A stretch of DNA of 7,882 nt from an uncultured Eubacteriales bacterium (GCA_900320765.1 ONTN01000096.1:1-7882); one strand, 5' to 3'. Positions 1 through 6,485 are shown, numbered from the stretch's first letter. Numbers and translations: made by a program. The notes: generated by a model from the letters alone, not told the origin.

Positions 1-1172
1 AAAGCGAGACTTTGAGCGCCACAGTACAGCCGTCCGACGCGTCTAACAAGAAGGTTTATTGGTGGAGCAACAATGAATCCGTAGTGACGGTTGATCAAAA
101 CGGCAAAATAACCGCCGTTGCTCCGGGAACGGCCGTTGTCGACGCGGAAACATATGACGGCAATTTCAAAGCGTACTGCACAATAACCGTTTCATCTGAA
201 GCTCCAAAGGGCATCACCGTTGTCGTCGATGGCAAGCCCGTTGACTGGACGGACGCCGAGCCGTTTATCAGCAACAACAGAACGCTCGTGCCGCTCCGCG
301 CAGTCGCAAACGCGCTTGGACTTAAGGTTACTTGGGAGAGCAAAACGAGAACCGCTCTGTTTTCGGGAAGCGCTAAAGCAACAAACGGAAAGAATTATAA
401 TATTGCGGTAAGCTTCGTTATTGATTCCCGAAAAATGGCTGTTAAGTATTCTGATTCGGCAAATAACGAAATGACTGACTATATTTCAATCGACTCGGCA
501 CCTCTTATTAAAAGCAGCAGGACTTACGCCCCTATCCGCTTTTTGGCTGAGCATTTCGGATATACGGTTAAATGGGACAGCAAAACAAAGACGATAACTA
601 TAACAAGCGGCAAAATAAAGGCTCCTGATTTCACGTTTGCCAATTATCCGAGCGGTGATTATGATGCCTGCATAGAAAGGGACAGCACCCGCCGCAAATC
701 TGACGGCACGGTAGAAACAGTATTACATCTTACAAGAAACGTTGTCATTCCCGACAGCGTCGTAAAAACGCTCAAAGCGGGTTCGGTAATCGACCTTATC
801 AAGTACGGAGGTTTTGATAACTTCAAAATTCAGCGTTTTGTGCGGCATACGGGGTATGGAATTGAATGGATTGAGCTTGATGATGAGCACGCGTTGCACA
901 AATCTCAAAATGGAGCTTGGCTATTTGGCTATATAGACCTTGACAACGTTGTTAACTACATCTACAAAGAGATAAAAGTAACGATAAGCAAAGATGTTCC
1001 GGTCTATGACGACTTTTCATATTTTCCGGAAAAGGTCGGGCAGCACACCAAAATACCGGATCTCAGAGATTTCTTCGATAGGGTAAGCTATGCCTCTGCA
1101 AAAGACATTTGCGTAACCATTAAGAGCGGAAAAATCAGCAGTATATTGATTAATTATGTTCCTCAACTATAA
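1..1172 (+). CDS. Secreted Ig-like (BIG2) / copper amine oxidase N-terminal-domain protein, 5' end missing
   Basis: The frame is open from the window edge (first full codon at 3) and ends with TAA at 1170-1172. The true start, and any signal peptide, lie outside. A TTG at 12 is internal: the residues before it (S-E-T) continue the Ig-like pattern. About nt 3-195 encode the end of a BIG2 Ig-like domain (WSNNESVVTVD, then GKITAVAPGTAVV). About nt 205-611 encode a copper amine oxidase N-terminal-like domain (PF07833 type) with two internal repeats: NNRTLVPLRAVANALG..VTWESKT and SSRTYAPIRFLAEHFG..VKWDSKT. Despite the name, this is a non-catalytic stalk or wall-associated module common in secreted Bacillota proteins. 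The last 185 or so residues (nt 612-1169) match no domain I recognise. The gene is AT-richer than its neighbours (421-480 has 22 G/C of 60). Domain calls are firm; the function is unknown, probably extracellular. Confidence 0.85.
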   Translation, partial: SETLSATVQPSDASNKKVYWWSNNESVVTVDQNGKITAVAPGTAVVDAETYDGNFKAYCTITVSSEAPKGITVVVDGKPVDWTDAEPFISNNRTLVPLRAVANALGLKVTWESKTRTALFSGSAKATNGKNYNIAVSFVIDSRKMAVKYSDSANNEMTDYISIDSAPLIKSSRTYAPIRFLAEHFGYTVKWDSKTKTITITSGKIKAPDFTFANYPSGDYDACIERDSTRRKSDGTVETVLHLTRNVVIPDSVVKTLKAGSVIDLIKYGGFDNFKIQRFVRHTGYGIEWIELDDEHALHKSQNGAWLFGYIDLDNVVNYIYKEIKVTISKDVPVYDDFSYFPEKVGQHTKIPDLRDFFDRVSYASAKDICVTIKSGKISSILINYVPQL

Positions 1173-1179
1173 CGACAAC

Positions 1180-1210
1180 AAAGGACCGCGTCGGGTGACG
1201 CGGTCCTTTT
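1180..1210. terminator. Bidirectional intrinsic terminator between convergent genes
   Basis: A perfect 10-bp stem, GGACCGCGTC (1183-1192) with GACGCGGTCC (1197-1206), has a 4-base loop. TTTT follows on the plus strand (1207-1210), and AAA precedes it (1180-1182), which reads as TTT on the minus strand. It lies 8 bases after the stop of the plus-strand gene and just past the end of pckG on the other strand, so it can serve both. The U tracts are short, so termination may be incomplete in either direction. Confidence 0.85.
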
Positions 1211-1222
1211 CGTATTCACAAA

Positions 1223-2992
1223 TTACTCGCCGAGGTTCTTCTTGAGGATCTCGAGATTCTCCGCGAGCTCCTTCGGGAGCTTGCCCTCGCCTACCTGATC
1301 GAAGAAGGCCTCGATATCGTCGGCTTCCTTCTTCCAGACTTCGACGTCGACGGAGAGGAGGTTCTTGAGTGTGTCTTCGCTGACCTCGTTCTCGATGCCC
1401 TCGAGGCTGATATCCTCGGGCTTGGGCATAAAGCCGATCGGGGTCTCAACGGCCTCGACCTCGCCGCGGCAGCGCTTGAGTATCCACTCGACAACGCGCA
1501 TATTCTCGCCGAAGCCCGGCCAGAGGAAGTGACCCTCGTCGTCGGTGCGGAACCAGTTGACGTGGAAGATCTTCGGGAGGTTGGGAACGCTCTTGCCCAT
1601 ATCGATCCAGTGCTGCCAATAGTCGGCAACGTGGTAGCCGATGAAGGGACGCATACTCATCGGGTCGCGGCGAACTACGCCGACAGCGCCGGTAGCGGCA
1701 GCGGTGGTCTCGGAGGCGACGGTGGCGCCCATGAAGACGCCGTGGTTCCAGTCGCGGCTCTGATATACCAGAGGAGCGGTCTTGGCGCGGCGGCCGCCGA
1801 AGAGCATAGCGCTGATAGGCACGCCGTTCGGGTTGTTATACTCGGAGGAGAGGCAGGGGCAGTTGACAGCCGGGCTCGTGAAGCGGGAGTTCGGATGAGC
1901 ACCCTTGGAGCCGTCGGTGGGATCCCAGGGCTCGCCCTTCCAGTTGAGGGCTCCCTCGGGAGGATTCTTATCCATGCCCTCCCACCAAACGGTGAGGTCG
2001 GGCTTGAGCACGACGTTCGTGAAGATGGAGTTCTTCTTGGTGCAGAGCATCGCGTTCGGGTTGGACTTCATATTGGTGCCGGGAGCGACGCCGAAGAAGC
2101 CGTTCTCTGGGTTGCAGGCCCAAAGTCTGCCGTCGGGGCCCGGGCGGATCCAGGCGATATCGTCGCCGACGGTCCAGCACTTCCAGCCCTTCTCGCGGTA
2201 AACCTCGGGCGGGATGATCATGGCCAGGTTGGTCTTTCCGCAGGCGGAAGGGAAGGCGCCGGTAATATAGGTCACGTTGCCCTCGGGATCCTGAACGCCG
2301 AGGATGAGCATATGCTCGGCCATCCAGCCCTCGCGGCGGCCGAGAACGGAGGCGATGCGGAGCGCGAAGCACTTCTTGCCGAGAAGGACGTTTCCGCCGT
2401 AGCCGGAGTTTACGGACCAGATGGTGTTATCCTGCGGGAACTGAACGATGTAGCGGTTCTCCTCGTCGAGCTGAGCCTTGGAGTGGAGACCCTTGATGAA
2501 GTCGGGGCTGTCTCCGAGAGCGTCGAACACCTTGTTGCCCATGCGGGTCATGATCGCCATGGAGACGACGACGTAGATGGAGTCGGTGAGCTCGATGCCG
2601 TACTTTGCAAACGGGGAGCCGATGATGCTCATGGAATAGGGGATGACGTACATGGTGCGGCCCTTCATAGAGCCGTCGAAGATGCCGCGGAGCTTCGCGT
2701 ACATCTCAGTGGGATCCATCCAGTTATTGGTGGGGCCGGCGTCCTCTTTCTTCTCGCAGCAGATGAAGGTGCGTCCCTCAACGCGGGCGACGTCGTTTAC
2801 GGCGCTGCGGTGATATACGCAGCCGGGCAGCTCCTTCTCGTTGAGCTTTATAAGCTCGCCGGTCTTATAGGCCTCCTGGCGGAGCTCCTCAAGCTGCTCC
2901 TCGGAGCCGTCGATCCAGACGATCCTGTCGGGCTTGGTCATTGCGGCCATCTCGTCTATCCACGAGAGAACGGCCTTGTTGGTGGTGTACAT
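1223..2992 (-). CDS. pckG: Phosphoenolpyruvate carboxykinase, GTP-dependent
   Basis: This cytosolic enzyme (EC 4.1.1.32) interconverts oxaloacetate + GTP and phosphoenolpyruvate + CO2 + GDP. The 589-residue length is typical of the GTP class; ATP-type enzymes are shorter and have a different P-loop. Visible motifs are VEGRT (about 71-75), YGGN (198-201), Lys206/207 and His227 as candidate Mn ligands, the kinase-1a loop FPSACGKTN (247-255) with the reactive Cys251 and nucleotide-binding Lys253, VGDDIAW (275-281) with a metal-binding Asp, NPENGFFGVAPGT (294-306), NSRF (368-371), and a lid-like SETTAAATG (427-435). ATG at 2990-2992 follows an AGGAGGT site (3001-3007) with 8-base spacing. It is a single-gene unit with its own promoter and a terminator shared with the convergent gene. 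In anaerobic Clostridia this enzyme can run in the carboxylating, energy-conserving direction (malate shunt); direction here is inference. No key residue appears to be missing. Confidence 0.97.
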   Translation of the reverse strand: MYTTNKAVLSWIDEMAAMTKPDRIVWIDGSEEQLEELRQEAYKTGELIKLNEKELPGCVYHRSAVNDVARVEGRTFICCEKKEDAGPTNNWMDPTEMYAKLRGIFDGSMKGRTMYVIPYSMSIIGSPFAKYGIELTDSIYVVVSMAIMTRMGNKVFDALGDSPDFIKGLHSKAQLDEENRYIVQFPQDNTIWSVNSGYGGNVLLGKKCFALRIASVLGRREGWMAEHMLILGVQDPEGNVTYITGAFPSACGKTNLAMIIPPEVYREKGWKCWTVGDDIAWIRPGPDGRLWACNPENGFFGVAPGTNMKSNPNAMLCTKKNSIFTNVVLKPDLTVWWEGMDKNPPEGALNWKGEPWDPTDGSKGAHPNSRFTSPAVNCPCLSSEYNNPNGVPISAMLFGGRRAKTAPLVYQSRDWNHGVFMGATVASETTAAATGAVGVVRRDPMSMRPFIGYHVADYWQHWIDMGKSVPNLPKIFHVNWFRTDDEGHFLWPGFGENMRVVEWILKRCRGEVEAVETPIGFMPKPEDISLEGIENEVSEDTLKNLLSVDVEVWKKEADDIEAFFDQVGEGKLPKELAENLEILKKNLGE

Positions 2993-3039
2993 AGCGTTTG
3001 ACCTCCTAAATCAGATCTGTACAAATTTCGCTATATAAC

Positions 3040-3074
3040 ATTATATCTATAATTTTTGAATTTGCAATAGACAA
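3040..3074 (-). promoter_or_regulatory. Probable SigA-type promoter of pckG
   Basis: Read on the minus strand, TTGCAA (3062-3067), a 16-base spacer and a perfect TATAAT (3040-3045) form a good housekeeping promoter. A second register overlaps it: TTGTCT (3069-3074), 17 bases, TATAGA (3046-3051). Either would start transcription roughly 25-40 bases ahead of the pckG ATG, just upstream of its AGGAGGT site. The region is strongly AT-rich compared with the genes around it. Confidence 0.65.
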
Positions 3075-3107
3075 TGTGAAGTTTTTAACCATTTGTTCAC
3101 TTTCCCC

Positions 3108-3135
3108 GCTTGACAAACCATACGATTCGTCAAGC
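3108..3135. repeat. Inverted repeat upstream of the pckG promoter
   Basis: GCTTGAC (3108-3114) and GTCAAGC (3129-3135) are perfect 7-bp arms around a 14-base centre. The element lies about 34 bases upstream of the outer -35 candidate of pckG. That position suits an activator site or an upstream operator, but no known regulator consensus is recognised. The rest of 3075-3186 holds no gene or other signal I can support. Confidence 0.35.
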
Positions 3136-3186
3136 TGCACCCCATCGCGTCTGCAAGGGCGATCCGATACTCAAGCTCGATTTTGC

Positions 3187-3224
3187 AAAAAATCGCCGTT
3201 CCCCAATTTGGAAAACGGCGATTT
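3187..3224 (-). terminator. Intrinsic terminator after the TPM-domain gene
   Basis: On the minus strand an 11-bp stem, AAATCGCCGTT (3214-3224) with AACGGCGATTT (3190-3200), runs straight into a U tract (six A on the plus strand, 3187-3192). It begins 3 bases after the TPM gene stop. It closes the SPFH/zinc-ribbon/TPM unit and separates it from pckG, which has its own promoter. Confidence 0.85.
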
Positions 3225-3227
3225 ACT

Positions 3228-4148
3228 TTAGAATTTTCCGCTCGAGCCGGAGAAGCCTCCGCCGGAGTGGAAGCTGGAGCCTCCTCCCCCGCCGCCTCCG
3301 CCGCGCGAGTCGTCGCTAATATACCTTCTCGACTCAGTCGTGTGGGTATATATATCCTGCGACCTGTATATATTAAGGCTCATCGGGATAACGTAGTTCT
3401 CCGCGCTCACGGCCTGCTTGACGGACTTGTGCTTTGAGGACTTTACACCGCAGGTCACCCCGGCGATTCCGAGCGGCGCAAGGATAGTCGCCAGCACCTT
3501 GCCTAAGGTGAATTTCTCCTTTTGCTTATACTCGTGGGTCTCGTAGTAGTCCTCGTAGTAGTCCTTGTCGTCGTACTTTCCGGCGCGGAAGTCCTCGATC
3601 ACCTCGATCGAGGTCTCCGCATAGTCCACGAAACCGCCGTACCAGTCGTTCTTTCGGAAGTTATCGAGGAAGGCCTGCTCGACTATGCCGCGGGTATAGG
3701 CGGTTATCGCCTTTTCCCCGTAGCCGTGGGCGCAGAACGCGAAGTCCCTCTCGTCCATGCTGAGGGGAAGGAATATGCCGTCCGCGTCGCTTCCGACGCC
3801 CATGCCCTTCTTTAAAAAGAGCTGGGTGGAAACATCGTAAACGTCGCCCTCGCCATAGTCGGAGAAGTCGTTTACCGTCATTATGTAAACTCCGAAGTCG
3901 TGCTCCTCTGTAAGCCTTTCGCAGAGCTCGCTCAGCTCCTCGTATTCGCTGTCCGAAAGCAGTCCGGCTTCATCCCAAACGAAGCCGTCAGCCTTTGTGG
4001 GCTCCGTCACGTCGTCAAAGGACTCAAGCTCGTCCTCGGTAAGGGCGAACGTTTCGCCGTCCTCCGTCGGCTCCTCGTCGGCAAGGGCGGGAACGGCAAA
4101 CGAGACGAGCATGAGAAGGGCAAGGAAAATAATAAGCAGTTTTTTCAT
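3228..4148 (-). CDS. TPM-domain membrane protein with Gly-rich tail (YdjH/YgcG-like)
   Basis: 306 residues. ATG at 4146-4148 is chosen because it opens a classic signal peptide (MKKLLIIFLALLML, likely cleaved after AVPALA at about 23) and follows AAGGAGG with 9-base spacing. A longer in-frame start at 4235 would lie inside the preceding gene and lacks these features. Residues 24-54 are acidic. Residues 55-187 match the TPM fold (PF04536: WDEAGLLSDSEYEELSEL, then DFGVYIMTV). A Tyr/Asp-rich stretch (191-208) leads to one membrane segment (about 214-236). The tail ends in eight glycines plus Ser/Gly/Phe (283-306), as is usual for the family. The TPM domain is expected outside the membrane and the tail inside. 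It is the last gene of the set, 14 bases after the zinc-ribbon gene. In B. subtilis the related YdjH works with a zinc-ribbon partner to anchor an SPFH protein and PspA; the same role here is inference. Confidence 0.88.
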   Translation of the reverse strand: MKKLLIIFLALLMLVSFAVPALADEEPTEDGETFALTEDELESFDDVTEPTKADGFVWDEAGLLSDSEYEELSELCERLTEEHDFGVYIMTVNDFSDYGEGDVYDVSTQLFLKKGMGVGSDADGIFLPLSMDERDFAFCAHGYGEKAITAYTRGIVEQAFLDNFRKNDWYGGFVDYAETSIEVIEDFRAGKYDDKDYYEDYYETHEYKQKEKFTLGKVLATILAPLGIAGVTCGVKSSKHKSVKQAVSAENYVIPMSLNIYRSQDIYTHTTESRRYISDDSRGGGGGGGGSSFHSGGGFSGSSGKF

Positions 4149-4157
4149 ATTGCTCGC

Positions 4158-4164
4158 CCTCCTT
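4158..4164 (-). promoter_or_regulatory. Ribosome binding site of the TPM gene, overlapping the upstream stop codon
   Basis: AAGGAGG on the minus strand lies 9 bases before the ATG at 4148. Its first bases are shared with the TAA stop of the zinc-ribbon gene (4163-4165). Ribosomes finishing one gene would therefore sit on the start signal of the next, which suggests translational coupling and matched amounts of the two membrane proteins. Confidence 0.8.
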
Positions 4165-5266
4165 ACATGAGGAACAGAATGGCGGCTAAAACGGCCGCTA
4201 TCGGCGCCGCGATCGCGGCGAAGGTCGCCCACCACTTGCCCTTGCTTATCGGAAGATCTCCGACGATCTTTCCGCTCTGACCGTTCATCGCAAAGAGGAA
4301 GGTCTTATCCTTCCACTTGGTGTTCAGCATCCAGACCGGCATGAGCGCGTACTTGACGTTGCCGCGGTGCAGCTGAACGTCCTCATGCTGCAGCACGACG
4401 GATGTATAACCGGAAACGGTTTTTCTCAGCGCTTCGATCACCGTGTTCTTGCAGCGGATATCGGCTCTCGGAGCGCAGTCGGCGGCTGATACGTCGAACT
4501 TATCAGCGAGAAAGCCGGGGAGATACGCCGTTGAGAACGGGCACATTTCGTTATAATCGTAGGGCTCGATGGAGTCCATATGATTGTCCGGCATTTTGGT
4601 CGAGGCGTCCACGGGGACGTGGCTGAAGCCGATCGACCCGGAACGGACTATCTGATAATGCTCCGTCGTCGTGATCTCGTAGTTGCCGGAGCGGCGTGTG
4701 TGCGATATCCTGCCGTCGAATTCAATATCGGCCTCCGCGACCCCGTCGAAGAGCCAGAAGGGAACGTAAACGCCCTTGATTTCCTCGATATGGTTCTTAT
4801 CGGTGAAAGCCTTCGGAAGAAACGGCTTGCCCTTGTAATGCTTTTTCAGGGCGTCAAGCGCCTGCTCCTTGGAATAGCGGAAGGGAATGACGTAATCCGG
4901 CTTGAGCACTCCGGAGAGCTGTCCGGGAACTACGGTCGGGTTATTGCAGTAGGGGCAGCTCGTGGCGGCCGTCGTCACGTCGCAGATAAGCTCAGCGCCG
5001 CAGCTCGGGCAGTTATAGGCGCGAAGGTTTGCCGCCTCTTCGCCCCATTCGTTTTCAAGCTGCGAGGTATCCCAGCCGTCGCCGTTTGCCTGGGCGTTCG
5101 CGTAGGCCTCGGCGGCTTTCGCCTCCTCCTCGCGCATATGCGCCTCGATCTCGGCCACCGAATAATTGCTTCCGCAGTAATCGCATTCGAGCCTGCCGCT
5201 CGAGCCGACGAAATGCAGGGGGCCGGTACATGCCGGGCATTTATAGTTCGTTACCTGTGCGGGCAT
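4163..5266 (-). CDS. Double zinc-ribbon, C-terminally membrane-anchored protein (YdjG-like)
   Basis: 367 residues from the ATG at 5264-5266, picked because AAGGAGG lies 7 bases upstream. An in-frame ATG at 5285-5287 has no such site and would start at the base of a terminator hairpin. Residues 10-31 form a TFIIB-type zinc ribbon (C10-x2-C13, C28-x2-C31, CDYCG). A Glu/Ala-rich helix follows (about 39-62), then a second ribbon (C86-x2-C89, C104-x2-C107). The long middle part (about 120-340) has PDYVIPF and VYVPFWLF motifs typical of the family and extra Cys at 242, 264 and 272. One hydrophobic segment (about 345-366) ends the protein, so most of it probably faces the cytoplasm as a tail-anchored protein. 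Automated pipelines sometimes misname such proteins as PriA-like because of the ribbons; no helicase motif is present. It sits between the SPFH and TPM genes, and a membrane complex with them is inferred from B. subtilis YdjGHI. Confidence 0.85.
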   Translation of the reverse strand: MPAQVTNYKCPACTGPLHFVGSSGRLECDYCGSNYSVAEIEAHMREEEAKAAEAYANAQANGDGWDTSQLENEWGEEAANLRAYNCPSCGAELICDVTTAATSCPYCNNPTVVPGQLSGVLKPDYVIPFRYSKEQALDALKKHYKGKPFLPKAFTDKNHIEEIKGVYVPFWLFDGVAEADIEFDGRISHTRRSGNYEITTTEHYQIVRSGSIGFSHVPVDASTKMPDNHMDSIEPYDYNEMCPFSTAYLPGFLADKFDVSAADCAPRADIRCKNTVIEALRKTVSGYTSVVLQHEDVQLHRGNVKYALMPVWMLNTKWKDKTFLFAMNGQSGKIVGDLPISKGKWWATFAAIAAPIAAVLAAILFLM

Positions 5267-5273
5267 AGAATTG

Positions 5274-5280
5274 CCTCCTT
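5274..5280 (-). promoter_or_regulatory. Ribosome binding site that decides the zinc-ribbon gene start
   Basis: AAGGAGG on the minus strand, 7 bases before the ATG at 5266. The only other upstream in-frame ATG (5287) lies upstream of this site and would waste it. Only about 9 bases separate the site from the preceding terminator hairpin. Confidence 0.85.
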
Positions 5281-5289
5281 GATTCATTC

Positions 5290-5316
5290 AAAAAAGGGGC
5301 GAAACGCCCCTTTTTT
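5290..5316 (-). terminator. Strong intrinsic terminator inside the SPFH/zinc-ribbon/TPM set
   Basis: A perfect 12-bp stem, AAAAAAGGGGCG (left) with CGCCCCTTTTTT (right), has a 3-base loop. It starts 7 bases after the SPFH stop and ends 23 bases before the next ATG. It is symmetrical, so each strand shows a GC core followed by six T. On the minus strand it would end or attenuate transcription after the SPFH gene. Confidence 0.9.
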
Positions 5317-5323
5317 ATATCTT

Positions 5324-6436
5324 TCAGGGTCTCGGAGTTCCGCACTCGGGGCAGAACTTTCCGGTGTTCTTATGTCCGCACTCGGGGCAGAACCAGCTTG
5401 AATCCTCGGGCTTCTTCGTGCCGCACTCGGAGCAGAACTTGCCGGTGTTGTCGCTCTTTCCGCAGGTGGGGCAGGTCCAGCCGCCGGCGCTTGCCTTGGG
5501 CTGAGCTGCGGGAGCAGCCTGATGCTGCGCGGCCTGCTGCTGGGCGGCCTGAGCGTAGAGGGCGTTCGTGTCGATGCCGCCGGCGCTCTGAGCCATATTC
5601 ATGCCCATAAAGCCGATAGCGGCTCCGCCGGAGTTCTTCGCGGCGTTCTTCATCGCGTCCATCTGAGCGGCGGCGAGGTGCGCATCAGCAATGCCCTCAC
5701 CGGCAGCAACGAGAAAGAGGTGGTCCGCCTCGACAGCCTCGAGGGTATGTCCGGGCAGCTCGGAATAGCGGATGCCCTGTGCACTGATCTTCGCAAAAGC
5801 GGGCTGGAGAGCGGTGAGAAGCTCGGTCTTGAGCTGGCTGTCGAGCCTGTCGCGGGTGTAGTTCTCGGAAACGTTGCCGCAGACGTTCGTGTAGAAGAGG
5901 ATAGGATCGGAGATGTGATAGCTGTACTCGCCGAAGCAGCGGACGGAAACGTCGATATCTATTCCTGCGCGGTCGTCGACTACGCGGAAGGGAACGGGGC
6001 TCGGAGTGCCGTACTTATTGCCGATGAGCTCCTTGAGGTTGAAGAAGTATATTCTCTGATCCTTGGGCGCTTCGCCGCCGAAGGTGAATCTCTTTCCGAA
6101 ATTCTTAAAGGTCTCGATAAGGCTCTGGCCTAGGCTTCCGGTGAATATGGAGGGCTCGGAGCTGGTGTCGTAGATGAACTCGCCCGGCTCGGCGCAGACG
6201 TCGACGACCTTGCCCTGATCGACGATGATCATGCACTGTCCGTCGGCAACGGCGATAACGGAGCCGTTGGAGATTATGTTGTCGCTCCCCTTCGTGTTGG
6301 TGGAGCGGCCGGAGGTCCTGTGGTGTCCCTTCGTCACGAGGACGTTCTCGGGAATAGCCTCACAGTAAAAATATTCTTTCCACTGGTCGGCAAGAACGCC
6401 GCCCGCGGAGCCGAGTGCTGCAGATATAAGTCCCAT
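5324..6436 (-). CDS. SPFH-domain protein with two C-terminal zinc ribbons (YdjI-like)
   Basis: 370 residues; ATG at 6434-6436 follows AAAGGAG with 9-base spacing. The first 230 or so residues match the bacterial SPFH (stomatin/prohibitin) family once mislabelled 'virion core protein': ADQWKEYFYCEAIPENVLV (16-34), SDNIISNGSVIAVADGQCM (51-69), YDTSSEPSIFTG (89-100), FYTNVCGNV (181-189), LLTALQPAFAKIS (206-218). No transmembrane span is visible; membrane contact may be through the N-terminus or partner proteins. Residues 258-285 are Ala/Met/Gly-rich (DAMKNAAKN, GFMGMNMAQ), followed by an Ala/Gln linker (about 294-315). Two zinc ribbons follow: C322, C325, C335, C338 and C350, C353, C362, C365. 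The stretch at 231-252 seems shorter than in relatives I remember, where the SPFH domain ends with another strand and helix. SPFH proteins scaffold membrane microdomains; in B. subtilis YdjI links PspA to the membrane. A matching role here is inference. Confidence 0.88.
   Translation of the reverse strand: MGLISAALGSAGGVLADQWKEYFYCEAIPENVLVTKGHHRTSGRSTNTKGSDNIISNGSVIAVADGQCMIIVDQGKVVDVCAEPGEFIYDTSSEPSIFTGSLGQSLIETFKNFGKRFTFGGEAPKDQRIYFFNLKELIGNKYGTPSPVPFRVVDDRAGIDIDVSVRCFGEYSYHISDPILFYTNVCGNVSENYTRDRLDSQLKTELLTALQPAFAKISAQGIRYSELPGHTLEAVEADHLFLVAAGEGIADAHLAAAQMDAMKNAAKNSGGAAIGFMGMNMAQSAGGIDTNALYAQAAQQQAAQHQAAPAAQPKASAGGWTCPTCGKSDNTGKFCSECGTKKPEDSSWFCPECGHKNTGKFCPECGTPRP
5340..5438 (-). repeat. 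Short direct repeats encoding the tandem zinc ribbons
   Basis: On the plus strand the 18-base unit CCGCACTCGGGGCAGAAC occurs exactly at 5340-5357 and 5376-5393, a 36-base period, and again with one mismatch at 5421-5438. Each copy encodes the F-C-x-E-C half of a ribbon motif on the minus strand. DNA-level identity suggests recent duplication or gene conversion, and it is a possible site of slippage. Confidence 0.7.
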
Positions 6437-6459
6437 TTTCTTTTTCTCCTTTCAATTTA

Positions 6460-6485
6460 GTAAACGCTGATCAATCATCGTTTAC
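6460..6485. promoter_or_regulatory. Inverted repeat, possible operator or leader hairpin for the SPFH gene
   Basis: GTAAACG (6460-6466) and CGTTTAC (6479-6485) are perfect 7-bp arms with a 12-base centre that holds a TGATCA palindrome (6468-6473). On the minus strand it lies in the untranslated leader of the SPFH gene, between the predicted start of transcription and the ribosome binding site. On the plus strand it overlaps the -35 candidate of the spoVAD side. It could bind a repressor acting on both directions or fold in RNA; no known consensus is recognised. Confidence 0.45.

Noticed and set aside
1529..3001. A 490-codon open frame on the plus strand opposite pckG
   Set aside because: It is an antisense shadow of a GC-rich, highly conserved gene. 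It has no good ribosome binding site, a low-complexity Ala/Gly/Val/Asp composition and no recognisable domain.
3264..3303. Simple GC-rich triplet-like repeat at the end of the TPM gene
   Set aside because: It encodes the poly-Gly tail typical of this protein family and needs no separate explanation.
3110..3319. Small plus-strand open frame starting with TTG at 3110, and the TTGACA at 3110-3115 as a plus-strand -35
   Set aside because: The frame has no ribosome binding site and runs antisense into the TPM gene with Arg/Ser-rich sequence. The TTGACA has no -10 at the right distance and is part of an inverted repeat.
4205..4220. Perfect 16-bp palindrome CGCCGCGATCGCGGCG
   Set aside because: It lies within codons for the Ala/Ile-rich membrane segment of the zinc-ribbon protein, where high-GC alanine codons readily make such symmetry. 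It contains a GCGATCGC octamer, but one copy has no meaning outside cyanobacteria.
4149..4235. 29-residue N-terminal extension of the TPM protein
   Set aside because: It would overlap the preceding gene, lacks its own ribosome binding site and would bury the signal peptide that begins at 4148.
4580..5401. A 273-codon plus-strand open frame opposite the zinc-ribbon gene
   Set aside because: It is antisense to a gene with clear zinc-ribbon motifs, runs through the terminator hairpin at 5290-5316, and shows no family features.
5522..6133. A 203-codon plus-strand open frame opposite the SPFH gene
   Set aside because: The opposite strand encodes conserved SPFH motifs with a proper ribosome binding site; this frame has neither.
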